Source of the DNA: VBCK01 sp035511515
GTDB taxonomy: Bacteria > Pseudomonadota > Gammaproteobacteria > Burkholderiales > Burkholderiaceae_F
Direction of reading: 5' to 3'
DNA: 64,000 bases
NCBI GenBank assembly: GCA_035511515.1
Contig: DATKFG010000077.1
Location: forward strand, 1-64,000
The translations under genes were made by a program, and so were the position numbers. The stretch's first letter is position 1; each line of letters opens with the position of its first letter. A model generated the notes under the pieces. That model saw only the letters and a list, made by a program, of their open reading frames with translations, was not told where the DNA came from and did not search any database. Positions 15,929-25,284 of the stretch are shown here, piece after piece.

Positions 15929-15955
15929 TAAGTCAATCGGCCGGATTGCCGAAAA
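15929..15955 (+). promoter_or_regulatory. Sigma-28 (FliA) promoter for motA-motB
   Basis: TAAG, 15 bases, then GCCGAAAA has exact FliA spacing and a 7 of 8 match to the -10 element; the -35 element is poor beyond TAAG. It lies 86 bases upstream of the motA ATG. Motility genes are class III in most FlhDC systems, which fits. Confidence 0.6.
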
Positions 15956-16041
15956 ATGCTTAGCGCATAAGAGACTGGGGACGGGCGGGGCGGCGGCAAT
16001 GCGCGCGTCCCGCCTTGCCCTGATCGCCGGGGCCGGGTTCA

Positions 16042-16896
16042 ATGTTCATCATCGTCGGTTACATCCTGGTCGTAGGTGCCGTACTCGGCGGCTACGCCTT
16101 GGAAGGCGGGGCGTTTCGCGTCCTGCTGCAGCCGATCGAGTTCTTCATCATCGCCGGGGCGGCCATCGGCGCCTTCATAACCGGCAATTCGACCAAGGTG
16201 CTGGGCGCGACGGCCAGGTCGGTGCCGAAGCTGCTGCAGGGCTCCAAGTACACCAAGGCGCGCTACATGGCGCTGATGGCGCTCCTGTTCGACATCCTGA
16301 CCAAGGTCCGCAAGGAAGGGATGATGGCGATCGAGTCCGATGTCGATGAACCGCGCAAGAGCCCGCTGTTCCAGAAACATCCGACCGTGGCTGCCGATCA
16401 TCACCTGGTCGAGTTCATCACGGACTACCTGCGGATGATGGTTTCCGGAAACATGAACCCGCTGGAGATCGAAAACCTGATGGATCAGGAGATCGACACG
16501 CACCATCACGAGGCCATGGCCCCCTCGCACGCGCTGCAGAAGGCCGGTGACGGTCTGCCCGCCTTCGGCATCGTGGCGGCCGTGATGGGGGTCGTCAAGA
16601 CGATGGCCTCGGTGGGCCAGCCGCCCGCGATCCTGGGCGAAATGATCGCGGCCGCGCTGGTCGGCACGTTCCTGGGCATCCTGATTTCGTACGGTTTCGT
16701 CAGCCCGCTGGCGCAGTTGCTGGAGCAGAAGGTGGACGAATCGACCAAGGAGCTGCATTGCGTGAAGGCCACGCTGCTGGCCAGCCTGCAGGGCTACGCA
16801 CCAGCGGTCGCGGTGGAATTCGGCCGCAAGATCCTGTACTCGACCGAGCGGCCGACCTTCGTCGAGCTCGAAAAGCACGTGAAGCAGAAACGGTAG
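16042..16896 (+). CDS. motA: Flagellar motor stator protein MotA
   Basis: This 284-residue integral membrane stator subunit has four hydrophobic segments (about 1-22, 30-50, 168-190, 200-222). A large cytoplasmic loop between the second and third pairs contains TKARYMALMALLFDILTKVRKEG and its charged residues, which contact FliG. The PAFGIVAAVMGVVKTM segment is diagnostic of proton-driven MotA. It is followed 40 bases later by motB. Together they form the proton channel anchored to peptidoglycan. Confidence 0.97.
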   Translation: MFIIVGYILVVGAVLGGYALEGGAFRVLLQPIEFFIIAGAAIGAFITGNSTKVLGATARSVPKLLQGSKYTKARYMALMALLFDILTKVRKEGMMAIESDVDEPRKSPLFQKHPTVAADHHLVEFITDYLRMMVSGNMNPLEIENLMDQEIDTHHHEAMAPSHALQKAGDGLPAFGIVAAVMGVVKTMASVGQPPAILGEMIAAALVGTFLGILISYGFVSPLAQLLEQKVDESTKELHCVKATLLASLQGYAPAVAVEFGRKILYSTERPTFVELEKHVKQKR

Positions 16897-16936
16897 TGCG
16901 ATCGGGCGCCGCGCGGCGGCGCCGACAAAGGCGGAC

Positions 16937-18028
16937 ATGGCAACCAGCTCGGGCGAAAAGGCCAAATCGACCATCGTCATCAAGCGGATCAAGAAGACCG
17001 GCCGTGCCGCGCACGGGGCCGCCTGGAAGATCGCCTACGCCGACTTCGTGACCGCGATGATGGCGTTCTTCCTGCTGATGTGGCTGCTGGGATCGACCAC
17101 CAAGGGCGATCTGAAGGGCATCGCCGAGTACTTCCAGACGCCGCTTCAGGTCGCCATGAGCGGCGGCAGCGGCTCGGGCGACGCCACTTCGATCATCAAT
17201 GGCGGCGGCGAAGACCTGACCCGGGTGGTCGGCCAGCGCAAACGCGGTGAGCAGGAAAACCGCCGCAAGAGCGCCGAACACCAGCAGCAGGAGCGGCGCA
17301 AGATCGAGGAGCTCACGCGGATGGAGGAGCTCAAATCGCGGATGGAAGGGGCCATTTTGGCCAACGCGACCCTGTCCGAGTTCCGCAATCAGATCCGGGT
17401 GGCCATCACCCCGGACGGCCTGCGCATCCAGATCGTCGACGATTTCAACCGTCCGATGTTCGACCTGGGCGGAGCCAAGGTCAAAAGCTACATGCGCGAG
17501 ATCCTGCGCGAGATCGGCAAGGTCCTGAACCAGGTCGACAACAAGGTCGCCCTGACCGGCCACACCGATTCGGCCCCCTACGCGGGCGGCCAGCGTTCCT
17601 ACTCGAACTGGGAGCTGTCGGCCGATCGCGCCAACGCTTCGCGGCGTGAGCTGATCGCGGGCGGCATGGAACCGCAGAAAATCGCGCGCGTGGTCGGGTT
17701 GGCCGACTCGAACCTGCTGGACAAGGAGGACCCGCGCAACCCGCTGAACCGCAGGATCTCGATCATCGTGCTGAACAAGATCGCCGAGGAGCGGCTGCAG
17801 CGCGCCGGCGGCGAGATCGAGGCGGGCGCCCCCGATGAGCTGTCGCAGGCGCTGCCCGAGAACGCGGCCTCCTCCGCCAAGGCTCCGGAGGCCGGGGCCG
17901 GGGCCGCCCAGGCTCCGGAGGCCGGGGCCGCCGCCCCCGGCGCTACGCCCACCGACGCCTCCGCCAACGCTACGTCGGCCGAGGCCGCCGAAGCCGCGGC
18001 GCAAGCCGCGGCGAAGGCGGCCCGATGA
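16937..18028 (+). CDS. motB: Flagellar motor stator protein MotB
   Basis: In this 363-residue protein a single membrane helix (about 32-52) carries the proton-accepting Asp36 in the context KIAYADFVTAMMAFF. An OmpA-like peptidoglycan-binding domain follows (about 140-280), with TGHTDSAPY and NRRISIIVL. The C-terminal 70 residues are Ala/Glu/Pro-rich, with a short repeated APEAGAG unit that is also repeated in the DNA (around 17880-17935). This makes the protein longer than the usual 300 or so residues; the tail is probably disordered. Confidence 0.96.
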   Translation: MATSSGEKAKSTIVIKRIKKTGRAAHGAAWKIAYADFVTAMMAFFLLMWLLGSTTKGDLKGIAEYFQTPLQVAMSGGSGSGDATSIINGGGEDLTRVVGQRKRGEQENRRKSAEHQQQERRKIEELTRMEELKSRMEGAILANATLSEFRNQIRVAITPDGLRIQIVDDFNRPMFDLGGAKVKSYMREILREIGKVLNQVDNKVALTGHTDSAPYAGGQRSYSNWELSADRANASRRELIAGGMEPQKIARVVGLADSNLLDKEDPRNPLNRRISIIVLNKIAEERLQRAGGEIEAGAPDELSQALPENAASSAKAPEAGAGAAQAPEAGAAAPGATPTDASANATSAEAAEAAAQAAAKAAR

Positions 18029-18164
18029 ATCGCTGCAGGCCCCGAATCGTAATGTTTGCGCGAGCTTTTCCGGGATTCGGAGCGCTGGCCGCGCCCGCAC
18101 AATCAGGTCGCGTTCCGGGCGCCCGGCCGTGGCCGCGCTATCCCAGGCAATCGCAGGAGATGAA

Positions 18165-18548
18165 ATGAACGGCGATATCCGCTTCCTGATCGTCGATGAC
18201 TTTTCGACCATGCGCCGGATCCTGCGCAACCTGCTGAAGGAAATCGGCTTCGGCAACGCCGAGGAGGCCGAGGACGGCGCGGTGGCCTTGTCCATGCTGA
18301 AAACCACCAAGTTCGATTTCGTCGTCTCCGATATCAACATGCCCAACATGAACGGTTTCGAGCTGCTTAAGAATGTCCGCTCGGACGAGACGCTCAAATC
18401 GATTCCGTTCCTGATGGTGACGGCCGAGGCCAAGAAAGACGACATCGTGCAGGCCGCACAGGCCGGAGCCAGCGGCTATATCGTCAAGCCGTTCACCAAG
18501 GCGACGCTGGAAGAAAAAGTGCAGAAGATCCTGACCAAACAGAACTGA
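18165..18548 (+). CDS. cheY: Chemotaxis response regulator CheY
   Basis: This 127-residue single receiver domain has all active-site residues: acidic pair Asp11/Asp12, phospho-acceptor Asp56 (VVSDINMP), Thr86 and Lys108 (IVKPFT). Phosphorylated CheY binds FliM (27395-28396 here) and reverses motor rotation. ATG 18165 follows AGGAG by about 6 bases; an in-frame extension back to 17835 overlaps motB and is rejected. The cheA, cheW and receptor genes are not in the window. Confidence 0.97.
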   Translation: MNGDIRFLIVDDFSTMRRILRNLLKEIGFGNAEEAEDGAVALSMLKTTKFDFVVSDINMPNMNGFELLKNVRSDETLKSIPFLMVTAEAKKDDIVQAAQAGASGYIVKPFTKATLEEKVQKILTKQN

Positions 18549-18558
18549 GGCGGCGACC

Positions 18559-19272
18559 ATGGGCCACATCGATGCAGCCGCGCAGGCTGCTCCAACACAA
18601 CCGGACGCCGCCACGGCAGCGCCGCCCGCCTCCGCCACGCTGACCGGGCCGGAGTCCGAGGAAACGATTCACCAGCGCATCGGTCAGCTCACGCGCACGC
18701 TGCACGACGCGTTGCGCGAGCTCGGCTACGACCGCGAGCTGATGGACGCCCGCGACAACCTGCCCGACGCCCGCGACCGCCTGGCCTATATCGCGCGAGT
18801 CACGGGCGAAGCGGCCGAAAAGGTGCTCAACGCGGTGGACCGCGCGCGCAGCGTTCAGCAGGAGCTCACCGAGCAGGTCGGCGACTTGCGCCAGCGATGG
18901 CAGGCGGTGGCCGCCTTTGCCGCCGGCGGCAAAGCCTGCACGCCGGCCGGCAAGCAGCTGATCGACGAGACCTGCGATTTCTTCGGCAGCATCGGCGGCC
19001 AGACCGACCGCACCAACGCGATCCTGACCGACATCATGATGGCGCAGGACTTCCACGACCTGACCGGACAGGTGATCCGGCGCGTGGTGGTGCTGGCCCA
19101 GGGGCTGGAAGAGCAATTGCTCAAACTGCTGATCGAGACGACGCCGCCCGCCCAACGCCCGCGGCTCGAAGCCAAGCACCTCGAAGGACCGGTCGTCTCG
19201 CCGGTCGCTCGCAACGACGTCGTGGCCGACCAGCAGGGGGTCGACGACCTGCTGGCCAGTCTCGGATTTTAA
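18559..19272 (+). CDS. cheZ: CheY phosphatase CheZ
   Basis: This 237-residue helical protein dephosphorylates CheY-P. The catalytic helix carries AQDFHDLTGQVIRR (Gln in the QDFHDLTGQ motif), and the extreme C-terminus QQGVDDLLASLGF is the CheY-tethering peptide. It starts 10 bases after cheY. Its stop lies 22 bases from the convergent fliE end. CheZ is confined to beta-, gamma- and some other proteobacteria, consistent with the rest of the window. Confidence 0.96.
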   Translation: MGHIDAAAQAAPTQPDAATAAPPASATLTGPESEETIHQRIGQLTRTLHDALRELGYDRELMDARDNLPDARDRLAYIARVTGEAAEKVLNAVDRARSVQQELTEQVGDLRQRWQAVAAFAAGGKACTPAGKQLIDETCDFFGSIGGQTDRTNAILTDIMMAQDFHDLTGQVIRRVVVLAQGLEEQLLKLLIETTPPAQRPRLEAKHLEGPVVSPVARNDVVADQQGVDDLLASLGF

Positions 19273-19294
19273 GAAAGGAAAGGAACCGGCCCGC

Positions 19295-19633
19295 TCAAAC
19301 GGGCATGTTCATGATCTGGTCGTAGGCCTGCACCAGCCGGTTGCGAACCTGCACGGCTGCCGCAAACGAGATGCTGGCCTTGCTCATCGCGACCACCGTG
19401 TCTTCCAGTCCGACGTCTGGATTTTGCAGCGCAAACTGCCGCTGCAGCTCGTCGGACTGCGCTTGACTGTGGCTGACCGCCTTCAGCGCCGCGTCCAGGG
19501 ACGAGGCGAAATCGAAGCCTTTGCCAGCAGCCTCCTTCGCCAGGGCTTCGGAGGTCAAGGCGGCCGCAGACGAAGCGGCCGGCGCGCCCGCGACGGCCGT
19601 GGCAATCTGAGCGTTGATCGATCCAAGATCCAT
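19295..19633 (-). CDS. fliE: Flagellar basal-body/MS-ring junction protein FliE
   Basis: This 112-residue protein connects the MS ring to the proximal rod and is the first substrate of flagellar export. The C-terminal half (PDVGLEDTVVAMSKASISFAAAVQVRNRLVQAYDQIMNM) is the FliE consensus. It is transcribed away from fliF across a 284-base promoter region, the arrangement seen in many beta- and gamma-proteobacteria. Confidence 0.95.
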   Translation of the reverse strand: MDLGSINAQIATAVAGAPAASSAAALTSEALAKEAAGKGFDFASSLDAALKAVSHSQAQSDELQRQFALQNPDVGLEDTVVAMSKASISFAAAVQVRNRLVQAYDQIMNMPV

Positions 19634-19851
19634 GATGTCCCCCGCAGGCGGCCCTGGATCCGGACCGCAGCGTCAAAATTTAGCCGCGCACTGCACCGTG
19701 CACTGCGAAAAGATGGCGCCCATTCGGGGCCCAATTCGTGTCCGCCGGCTCTTCGGCTCTGACCCCATCCGCGGGGATGACGGGTTTTTGGGGTTACTCG
19801 CTAGCCCTGATTTCCTCGGCTTATCCGCGTTTACGGGATCTCAAGTCTCCC

Positions 19852-19865
19852 AATAATCGGAAATC
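19852..19865 (+). promoter_or_regulatory. Shared motif upstream of fliF (candidate FlhDC box)
   Basis: AATAATCGGAAATC lies in the fliE-fliF divergent promoter region, 53 bases before fliF. A copy differing at one base (AATAATCGGCAATC) lies at 26781-26794, before fliL. Two flagellar operons sharing a 14-base word suggests a class II activator site; it loosely resembles an FlhDC half-box. Confidence 0.45.
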
Positions 19866-19917
19866 GCTTTGCTACGGGTGACGCGCAAACGCGCGCCCGG
19901 ACGCCTGCGCCGAACCG

Positions 19918-21576
19918 ATGGACTCCTCGATCGCAGCCACTCAAATCATGCCCACCGGTATCGGACTGACGGCCAGGTTCTCTCCACGCGCGCGCGCCCT
20001 GATGGTGCTCGCCGCCGCCGGACTGGTCGCGGTCGTCAGCGCCGCCTGGCTCTGGAGCTCCTCGCCGAGCTACAGCGTCCTTTTCACCAATCTTTCGGAC
20101 CGGGACGGCGGGGCGGTGATCGCGCAGCTGTCCCAGATGAACGTGCCGTACCGCAACGCCGACGGCGGCACGATCCTGGTGCCGGCCGACAAGGTCCACG
20201 AAGCGCGATTGAAGCTCGCCTCGCAAGGCCTTCCGAAGGGCTCGGTGGTGGGGTTCGAGATCCTCGAATCGCAGAAGTTCGGGCTGACCCAGTTCCAGGA
20301 GCAGCTGAACTACCAGCGGGCGCTGGAGGGCGAGCTGGCTCGCTCGATCCAGTCGCTGGCGCCGGTTGCCAGCGCCCGAGTGCACCTGGCGCTGCCGAAG
20401 AATTCGGGCTTTCTGCGCGACCGGCAGGCGCCGACCGCGTCGGTGCTGGTGCAGCTGCATCCGGGCAAGACGCTCGAGCGGGGCCAGGTGGCCGGCATCG
20501 TTCACCTGGTCGCATCCTCCATACCGGAATTGACCCCAAAGAATGTCTCGGTGGTCGACCAGCATGGAACGCTGCTGGCCACCCAGAGCGAGGGGCAGGG
20601 CAGCCTGGACGGGGAGCAGCTGGACTACGTCTCGCAGATCGAAACGGCCACGATCAAGCGAATCGAGGACATCCTGGAGCCGATCGTGGGTCGCACCAAT
20701 GTGCGTGCCCAGGTCACCGCCGATGTCGACTTCTCCAATGTCGAGCAGATGGACGAGTCATACCGGCCGAACCAGGGCAGCGAGAAGGCCGCGATCCGCT
20801 CACAGCAGAGCACCGAGAATTCGCAAAGCGCCGGCGCCGGCGCCCAGGGCGTGCCCGGAGCTTTGTCCAACCAGCCGCCGGTTCCTGCGACGGCACCGAT
20901 CAATGGGCAGCCGGCCGCGGCCACCGCCCCGCCCGCGGCGCCGGGTGCCAGCGCCCACCGCGAGCAGGTCACCAACTTCGAAGTCGACAAAAATGTGCGC
21001 CACACGAAGACGGCAAGCGGCGAGATCCGCCGGCTGACGGCCGCCGTCGTCATCAACAACAAGCCGGCTGCGGCGCCCGCCCCCAGCCCGACAACGAGCG
21101 GCGCCACGGGCGCCGCGGCGCCCGTGGCGGCGCCCGCCGCAACGCCGTGGTCGCAGAAGGAGATGGACAACATCCAGGCGCTGGTGCGCGAGGCGATGGG
21201 CTTCAACGAAAAGCGCGGTGACTCCCTGAATGTGGTCAACGTGCCGTTCAGCCAGCTCGAAGTGCCCCCGCTCGAGCCGACCCCATGGCTGCAACAGCCC
21301 GAAGCGATTGCGCTCGGCAAGGAGATCGGCAAGGCGGTGCTGTTTCTGATGCTGACGTTGATCGTCGTGTTCGGCGTGGTGCGGCCGGCGCTCAAGGCGA
21401 TCAGCTCCCAGACGGTGATCGCGCCCGAGGCGCCGGCGCCAGCGGTCGAGGCGCCCGCGCCGCCGAGACCGGCGATATCGTCCTCACAACTGGACGCGAT
21501 GCGGCAGATCGCGCGCGCCGATCCCGCCACCGTCGCCAACGTCGTCAAGTCGTGGGTCGGCGAGCCCAAGAACTGA
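19918..21576 (+). CDS. fliF: Flagellar MS-ring protein FliF
   Basis: This 552-residue MS-ring subunit has two membrane helices, about 27-45 and 470-492. The ring-building motifs of the periplasmic part include LFTNLSDRDGGAVIAQL, LASQGLPKGSVVGFEIL and LAPVASARVHLALP. The cytoplasmic C-terminus, which binds FliG, ends with QIARADPATVANVVKSWVG. A low-complexity Ala/Pro insert lies around 295-350. It is the first gene of fliFGHIJK; fliG begins 9 bases later. Confidence 0.97.
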   Translation: MDSSIAATQIMPTGIGLTARFSPRARALMVLAAAGLVAVVSAAWLWSSSPSYSVLFTNLSDRDGGAVIAQLSQMNVPYRNADGGTILVPADKVHEARLKLASQGLPKGSVVGFEILESQKFGLTQFQEQLNYQRALEGELARSIQSLAPVASARVHLALPKNSGFLRDRQAPTASVLVQLHPGKTLERGQVAGIVHLVASSIPELTPKNVSVVDQHGTLLATQSEGQGSLDGEQLDYVSQIETATIKRIEDILEPIVGRTNVRAQVTADVDFSNVEQMDESYRPNQGSEKAAIRSQQSTENSQSAGAGAQGVPGALSNQPPVPATAPINGQPAAATAPPAAPGASAHREQVTNFEVDKNVRHTKTASGEIRRLTAAVVINNKPAAAPAPSPTTSGATGAAAPVAAPAATPWSQKEMDNIQALVREAMGFNEKRGDSLNVVNVPFSQLEVPPLEPTPWLQQPEAIALGKEIGKAVLFLMLTLIVVFGVVRPALKAISSQTVIAPEAPAPAVEAPAPPRPAISSSQLDAMRQIARADPATVANVVKSWVGEPKN

Positions 21577-21585
21577 TCGAACGCC

Positions 21586-22584
21586 ATGGACGACGCCGGC
21601 CTGGAACACGCCGCCATCCTGCTGATGGCCGTGGGCGAAGAGGAAGCCGCCGAGGTCTTCAAGTACCTCTCGCCCAAGGAAGTGCACAAGATCGGCGAAA
21701 CGATGTCGCGCCTGCGCACGGTTCCGCGCGACAAGATCGACGATGCGGTGGCCCGCTTCCACGCTACCAAGGAGACCTCCTATTCGCTGGTGCGCGACAC
21801 GGACGCCTTCGTCAGCCAGGTGCTCAAGAGGGCGCTCGGCGAGGACAAGGCCGGCATGCTGCTGGACCGCATCCTTCAGGGGCGCGACGTTTCCGGCATC
21901 GAGAGCCTGAAGTGGATGGATTCGGGCACGATCGCCGAACTGCTGAAGAACGAGCATCCGCAGATCGTCGCTTCGATCCTGGTGCACCTGGAGCGGGACC
22001 ATTCGTCCGAAGTGCTCAAGAGCATGACCGAGCGGATGCGCAACGACGTGCTGTTGCGGGTGGCGACGCTGGACGGCATTCAGCCGCAGGCGCTGCAGGA
22101 ACTGAACGAGGTGCTGTCCAAGATCCTGGCCGGCAGCGAGAAGCTGAAGAAGGCCACGCTGGGCGGCACCAAGACCACGGCCGAGATGCTGAACTTCCTG
22201 GGCAACACGCTGGAGTCGGCCGCCATCGAGTCGATCCGCGAGCACGACGCCGATCTGGCGCAGAAGATCCTGGATCAGATGTTCACGTTCGAGAACCTGA
22301 ACGACATGGACGACCGTGCGATCCAGCTGCTGCTGCGCGAGATCCAGTCCGAGTCGCTGATCGTGGCGCTGAAGGGCGCCGACCAGGCATTGCGCGACAA
22401 GGTCTTCAAGAACATGTCGGGCCGCGCCGCCGAGACGCTCAAAGAGGATCTCGAGGCCAAGGGGCCGGTGCGCGTGTCCGAGGTCGAAGCGGAGCAGCGC
22501 GAGATTCTCAAAGTGGTGCGCCGCCTGGCCGACGAAGGCCAGATCCAGGTCGGTGCCAAGGGCGGCGATGACGCTTTCATCTGA
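21586..22584 (+). CDS. fliG: Flagellar motor switch protein FliG
   Basis: This 332-residue switch protein has the three FliG domains. The N-terminal FliF-binding part is LEHAAILLMAVGEEEAAEVFKYL. The middle FliM-binding part includes the EHPQIVASILVHL region. The C-terminal torque domain has charged residues in FENLNDMDDRAIQLLLREI. It couples the MotA loop to rotor movement. Confidence 0.97.
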   Translation: MDDAGLEHAAILLMAVGEEEAAEVFKYLSPKEVHKIGETMSRLRTVPRDKIDDAVARFHATKETSYSLVRDTDAFVSQVLKRALGEDKAGMLLDRILQGRDVSGIESLKWMDSGTIAELLKNEHPQIVASILVHLERDHSSEVLKSMTERMRNDVLLRVATLDGIQPQALQELNEVLSKILAGSEKLKKATLGGTKTTAEMLNFLGNTLESAAIESIREHDADLAQKILDQMFTFENLNDMDDRAIQLLLREIQSESLIVALKGADQALRDKVFKNMSGRAAETLKEDLEAKGPVRVSEVEAEQREILKVVRRLADEGQIQVGAKGGDDAFI

Positions 22585-22616
22585 GCGCGCGCCGGCGCGC
22601 ATGGCGGAGGTTCGGT

Positions 22617-23288
22617 TTGGGTGCATCTGACCGCGTGTTCTCGCGCAAGATCCCGAAGGACCAGGTCGGCGGCGCCGCCAACTGGGAACTGCGCTCGCTC
22701 GGCGACAGCGCCCAGGTGTCGCGCAATCCGAACAGCCTCTGGTCGGAACGCGAACGCCGCGCCTTCGAACGCGGCCGCGAACAAGGTGCACTGGAAGCCA
22801 CCCGGGCGGCCCAGCAGGTCCGCGCGGGCCACCTGGAGCGCATCGGCCAGGTGATCGCCAGCCTGCAGGCCGGCCTGGACGAGCTGGCGACGCGCGGCGC
22901 CGACACGCTGCTCGACCTTGCGCTGGAGGTGGCGCGGCAGGTGCTGCGCCGCGAACTGTCGCTGCAGCGCGACGCCGCGCTGCCGGTGGTGCGCGAGGCG
23001 ATCTCACTGATCGCCGACCACGCCGCGCATCCGCGCGTGCATCTGAACCCGCAGGATCTGGCGCTGGTCAGTGCCGAGCTGGAGGCGGACGCCGGTTATC
23101 GCGGTTGCCGTTTCATCGCCGATGTGGGCGTGCAGCCGGGCGGCTGCCGGATCGAGACGGCGCATGGCGAAATCGACGCCACGCTGGAGACGCGCTGGCG
23201 CCGCGTGGTCGGCACGCTCGGCGCCAGTGCGCCCGGCCCCGCCGATGCCGACGCGCCGGACCGCGGCGATGCTCGATCCGAGGGGTGA
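22617..23288 (+). CDS. fliH: Flagellar export regulator FliH
   Basis: This 223-residue stator-like protein of the export ATPase has an N-terminal charged coiled region (RERRAFERGREQGALEATRAAQQ) and a C-terminal FliH domain (LDLALEVARQVLRRELSL, then VQPGGCRIETAHGEIDATLETRW). The start appears to be TTG at 22617, with GGAGG (22606-22610) 6 bases upstream; the nearby ATG at 22601 is out of frame and stops at once. It overlaps or abuts fliI depending on the fliI start. Confidence 0.9.
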   Translation: MGASDRVFSRKIPKDQVGGAANWELRSLGDSAQVSRNPNSLWSERERRAFERGREQGALEATRAAQQVRAGHLERIGQVIASLQAGLDELATRGADTLLDLALEVARQVLRRELSLQRDAALPVVREAISLIADHAAHPRVHLNPQDLALVSAELEADAGYRGCRFIADVGVQPGGCRIETAHGEIDATLETRWRRVVGTLGASAPGPADADAPDRGDARSEG

Positions 23289-23293
23289 GCCGG

Positions 23294-24718
23294 ATGCAGC
23301 CGGGGCGCTACCTGGATTTTCTCGGCGAGTGCCGCGCACTGGCGGCTTCGAGCGAGCCGTTCGAGATGCGCGGGCGCCTGACTCGCGCCGCCGGCCTGGT
23401 GATGGAAGCAGTCGGGCTGAGGCTGCCGGTCGGTGCACAGGTGCTGGTGATCCAGGGCGACGGATTGAAATTGGATGCCGAAGTGGTCGGGTTCTCCGGT
23501 GAGCGCCTGTTCCTGATGCCGACCAGCGAGCCGCAGGGCTTGCGACCCGGCGCGATGGTGGTCGCACAGGAGCCCAGGGCTGCGCGGCCCAGGCTGGACC
23601 GGGTCAATCACCCGTGGCGGCGAACCGAGGACCGCACCCGTCGCCTGCCGATCGGAGATGCGTTGCTGGGCCGCGTGCTGGACCCCAACGGCGAGCCGAT
23701 CGATCGGCGCGGACCGCTGACCAGCCCGGCCGGGCGCGCGCTGGCCTTCCTGCCTCTGTCGCGCCGCCCGATCAACGCGATGGAGCGCGAGCCGATCCGC
23801 ACGCCGCTGGACGTCGGCGTGCGCGCCATCAACGCGCTGCTGACGGTCGGGCGGGGCCAGCGCATCGGCCTTCTGGCCGGATCGGGCGTCGGCAAGAGCG
23901 TGCTGATGGGCATGATGGCGCGCTACACGTCGGCCGATGTGACCGTGGTGGGGCTGGTCGGCGAACGCGGCCGCGAGGTGAAGGAATTCATCGAGGACAT
24001 CCTCGGAGCGGACGGCCTGCGCCGCGCAATCGTGGTGGCGGCCCCGGCCGATACGCCCCCGCTGACGCGGCTGCAAGGCGCGGCCTACGCGACCGCGATC
24101 GCCGAACACTTCCGCGATCGCGGCCAGCACGTGCTGCTGCTGATGGACTCGCTGACCCGTTACGCGATGGCGGCGCGTGAAATTGCGCTGGCGATCGGCG
24201 AGCCGCCCGCCACCAAAGGCTATCCACCCTCCGTGTTCGCGCGTCTGCCCCAGCTGGTCGAACGCGCCGGCAACGCGGCCGCCGGCGGCGGCTCGATCAC
24301 CGGCTTCTACACGGTCCTGACCGAGGGCGACGACCCGCAGGACCCGATCGCCGACGCGGCCCGTGCGATCCTGGACGGTCACATCGTGCTGTCGCGCCGC
24401 CTGGCCGAAGCCGGGCATTACCCGGCCATTGACGTGGAGGCGTCGATATCGCGCGTGATGCCCGCCGTGTGCGATGCCCATCAGATCGAGGCAGCGCGCC
24501 GCTTCAAGTCGATCTTCTCGCGCTACCAGCGCAATCGGGACTTGATTTCGGTGGGCGCCTATGTCGCGGGGGCCGACCCGGCGCTGGACACCGCGATCGC
24601 CGCCTTTCCCCGCATGGAGGCCTTTCTGCAGCAACCGATGGACCAGCCGTCCTCGCTGCAGGATGCCGCGCAATGGATCGATGCGCTGCTGGCGTCGATT
24701 CCGACGGCGTCGGAATGA
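23294..24718 (+). CDS. fliI: Flagellar export ATPase FliI
   Basis: This 474-residue F1-beta-like ATPase has Walker A LAGSGVGKSVL (around 197-207) and the LLMDSLTRYAMAAREI Walker B region. It powers unfolding and entry of export substrates together with FliH and FliJ. I chose ATG 23294 because GAGGGG lies about 9 bases upstream; a GTG at 23285 overlapping the fliH stop is possible, and longer in-frame versions run through fliH. The length is as expected. Confidence 0.96.
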   Translation: MQPGRYLDFLGECRALAASSEPFEMRGRLTRAAGLVMEAVGLRLPVGAQVLVIQGDGLKLDAEVVGFSGERLFLMPTSEPQGLRPGAMVVAQEPRAARPRLDRVNHPWRRTEDRTRRLPIGDALLGRVLDPNGEPIDRRGPLTSPAGRALAFLPLSRRPINAMEREPIRTPLDVGVRAINALLTVGRGQRIGLLAGSGVGKSVLMGMMARYTSADVTVVGLVGERGREVKEFIEDILGADGLRRAIVVAAPADTPPLTRLQGAAYATAIAEHFRDRGQHVLLLMDSLTRYAMAAREIALAIGEPPATKGYPPSVFARLPQLVERAGNAAAGGGSITGFYTVLTEGDDPQDPIADAARAILDGHIVLSRRLAEAGHYPAIDVEASISRVMPAVCDAHQIEAARRFKSIFSRYQRNRDLISVGAYVAGADPALDTAIAAFPRMEAFLQQPMDQPSSLQDAAQWIDALLASIPTASE

Positions 24719-24758
24719 AGGATCGGATCGTGAGCTCTGAAGCGGGACCGGCCGGACG

Positions 24759-25238
24759 ATGGATGCGACCCAGCTGACCCGGCTGCTGGAGCTGGCGCTG
24801 CTCGCGCGCGATTCGGCAGCCTCGCGCCTGGCCGGGCTCGAACAGCAGGTCCAGCAGGCGCGCGAGCACCTGCAGACGCTGGCCGGTTACTCGGACGACT
24901 ACGCATTGCGGCTGCGGGCCCGTGCGGGCGATGAGCTCGACCCGGCGGCGCAGTCGAACCAGCGCGCGTTCCTGGTGCGGCTGCGGGTTGCATTGGAAAC
25001 GCAGCAGCGCGAGGTCAGCGCCCGCGAGCAGGCGAGCGCCGCGGCGCGCGCCGAGCTGGCGGTCTGTCAGCGCAAGGTCAAGAGCCTGGAAACGCTGATC
25101 GAGCGGCATGCGCAGGAAGAGTCGCGGCGTGCGGCCCGGCGCGAGCAACGCCATACCGACGAGGCGGGCCAGCGCTCCTCGCCACAGACCGTCAGCCAGG
25201 CGGGGTCCCAAACGACACAGGATCTGCACCGGCTTTAG
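24759..25238 (+). CDS. fliJ: Flagellar export protein FliJ
   Basis: This 159-residue protein is almost entirely coiled coil (LLELALLARDSAASRLAGLEQQVQQ and further heptads). Poor sequence conservation is normal for FliJ, which sits at the centre of the FliI hexamer and recruits chaperones. The identification rests on predicted structure and position between fliI (40 bases upstream) and fliK. Confidence 0.88.
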   Translation: MDATQLTRLLELALLARDSAASRLAGLEQQVQQAREHLQTLAGYSDDYALRLRARAGDELDPAAQSNQRAFLVRLRVALETQQREVSAREQASAAARAELAVCQRKVKSLETLIERHAQEESRRAARREQRHTDEAGQRSSPQTVSQAGSQTTQDLHRL

Positions 25239-25284
25239 AGGCCGGGATGAACGATCGCCCCGCAACCTTCGAGATCGAACGCCG

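Larger units (their letters stand above)
15730..16041. other. flhC-motA intergenic region
   Basis: This 312-base gap contains the flhDC terminator (15807-15832) and the sigma-28-like motA promoter (15929-15955). I see no gene in it. Confidence 0.75.

Noticed and set aside
17880..17935. Short tandem DNA repeat in the 3' end of motB
   Set aside because: It encodes an in-frame Ala/Glu/Pro-rich tail; low-complexity coding sequence explains it.
18054..18081. Possible sigma-28 promoter before cheY (TAAT-N15-TCCGGGAT)
   Set aside because: The -10 element matches poorly; only the spacing fits.
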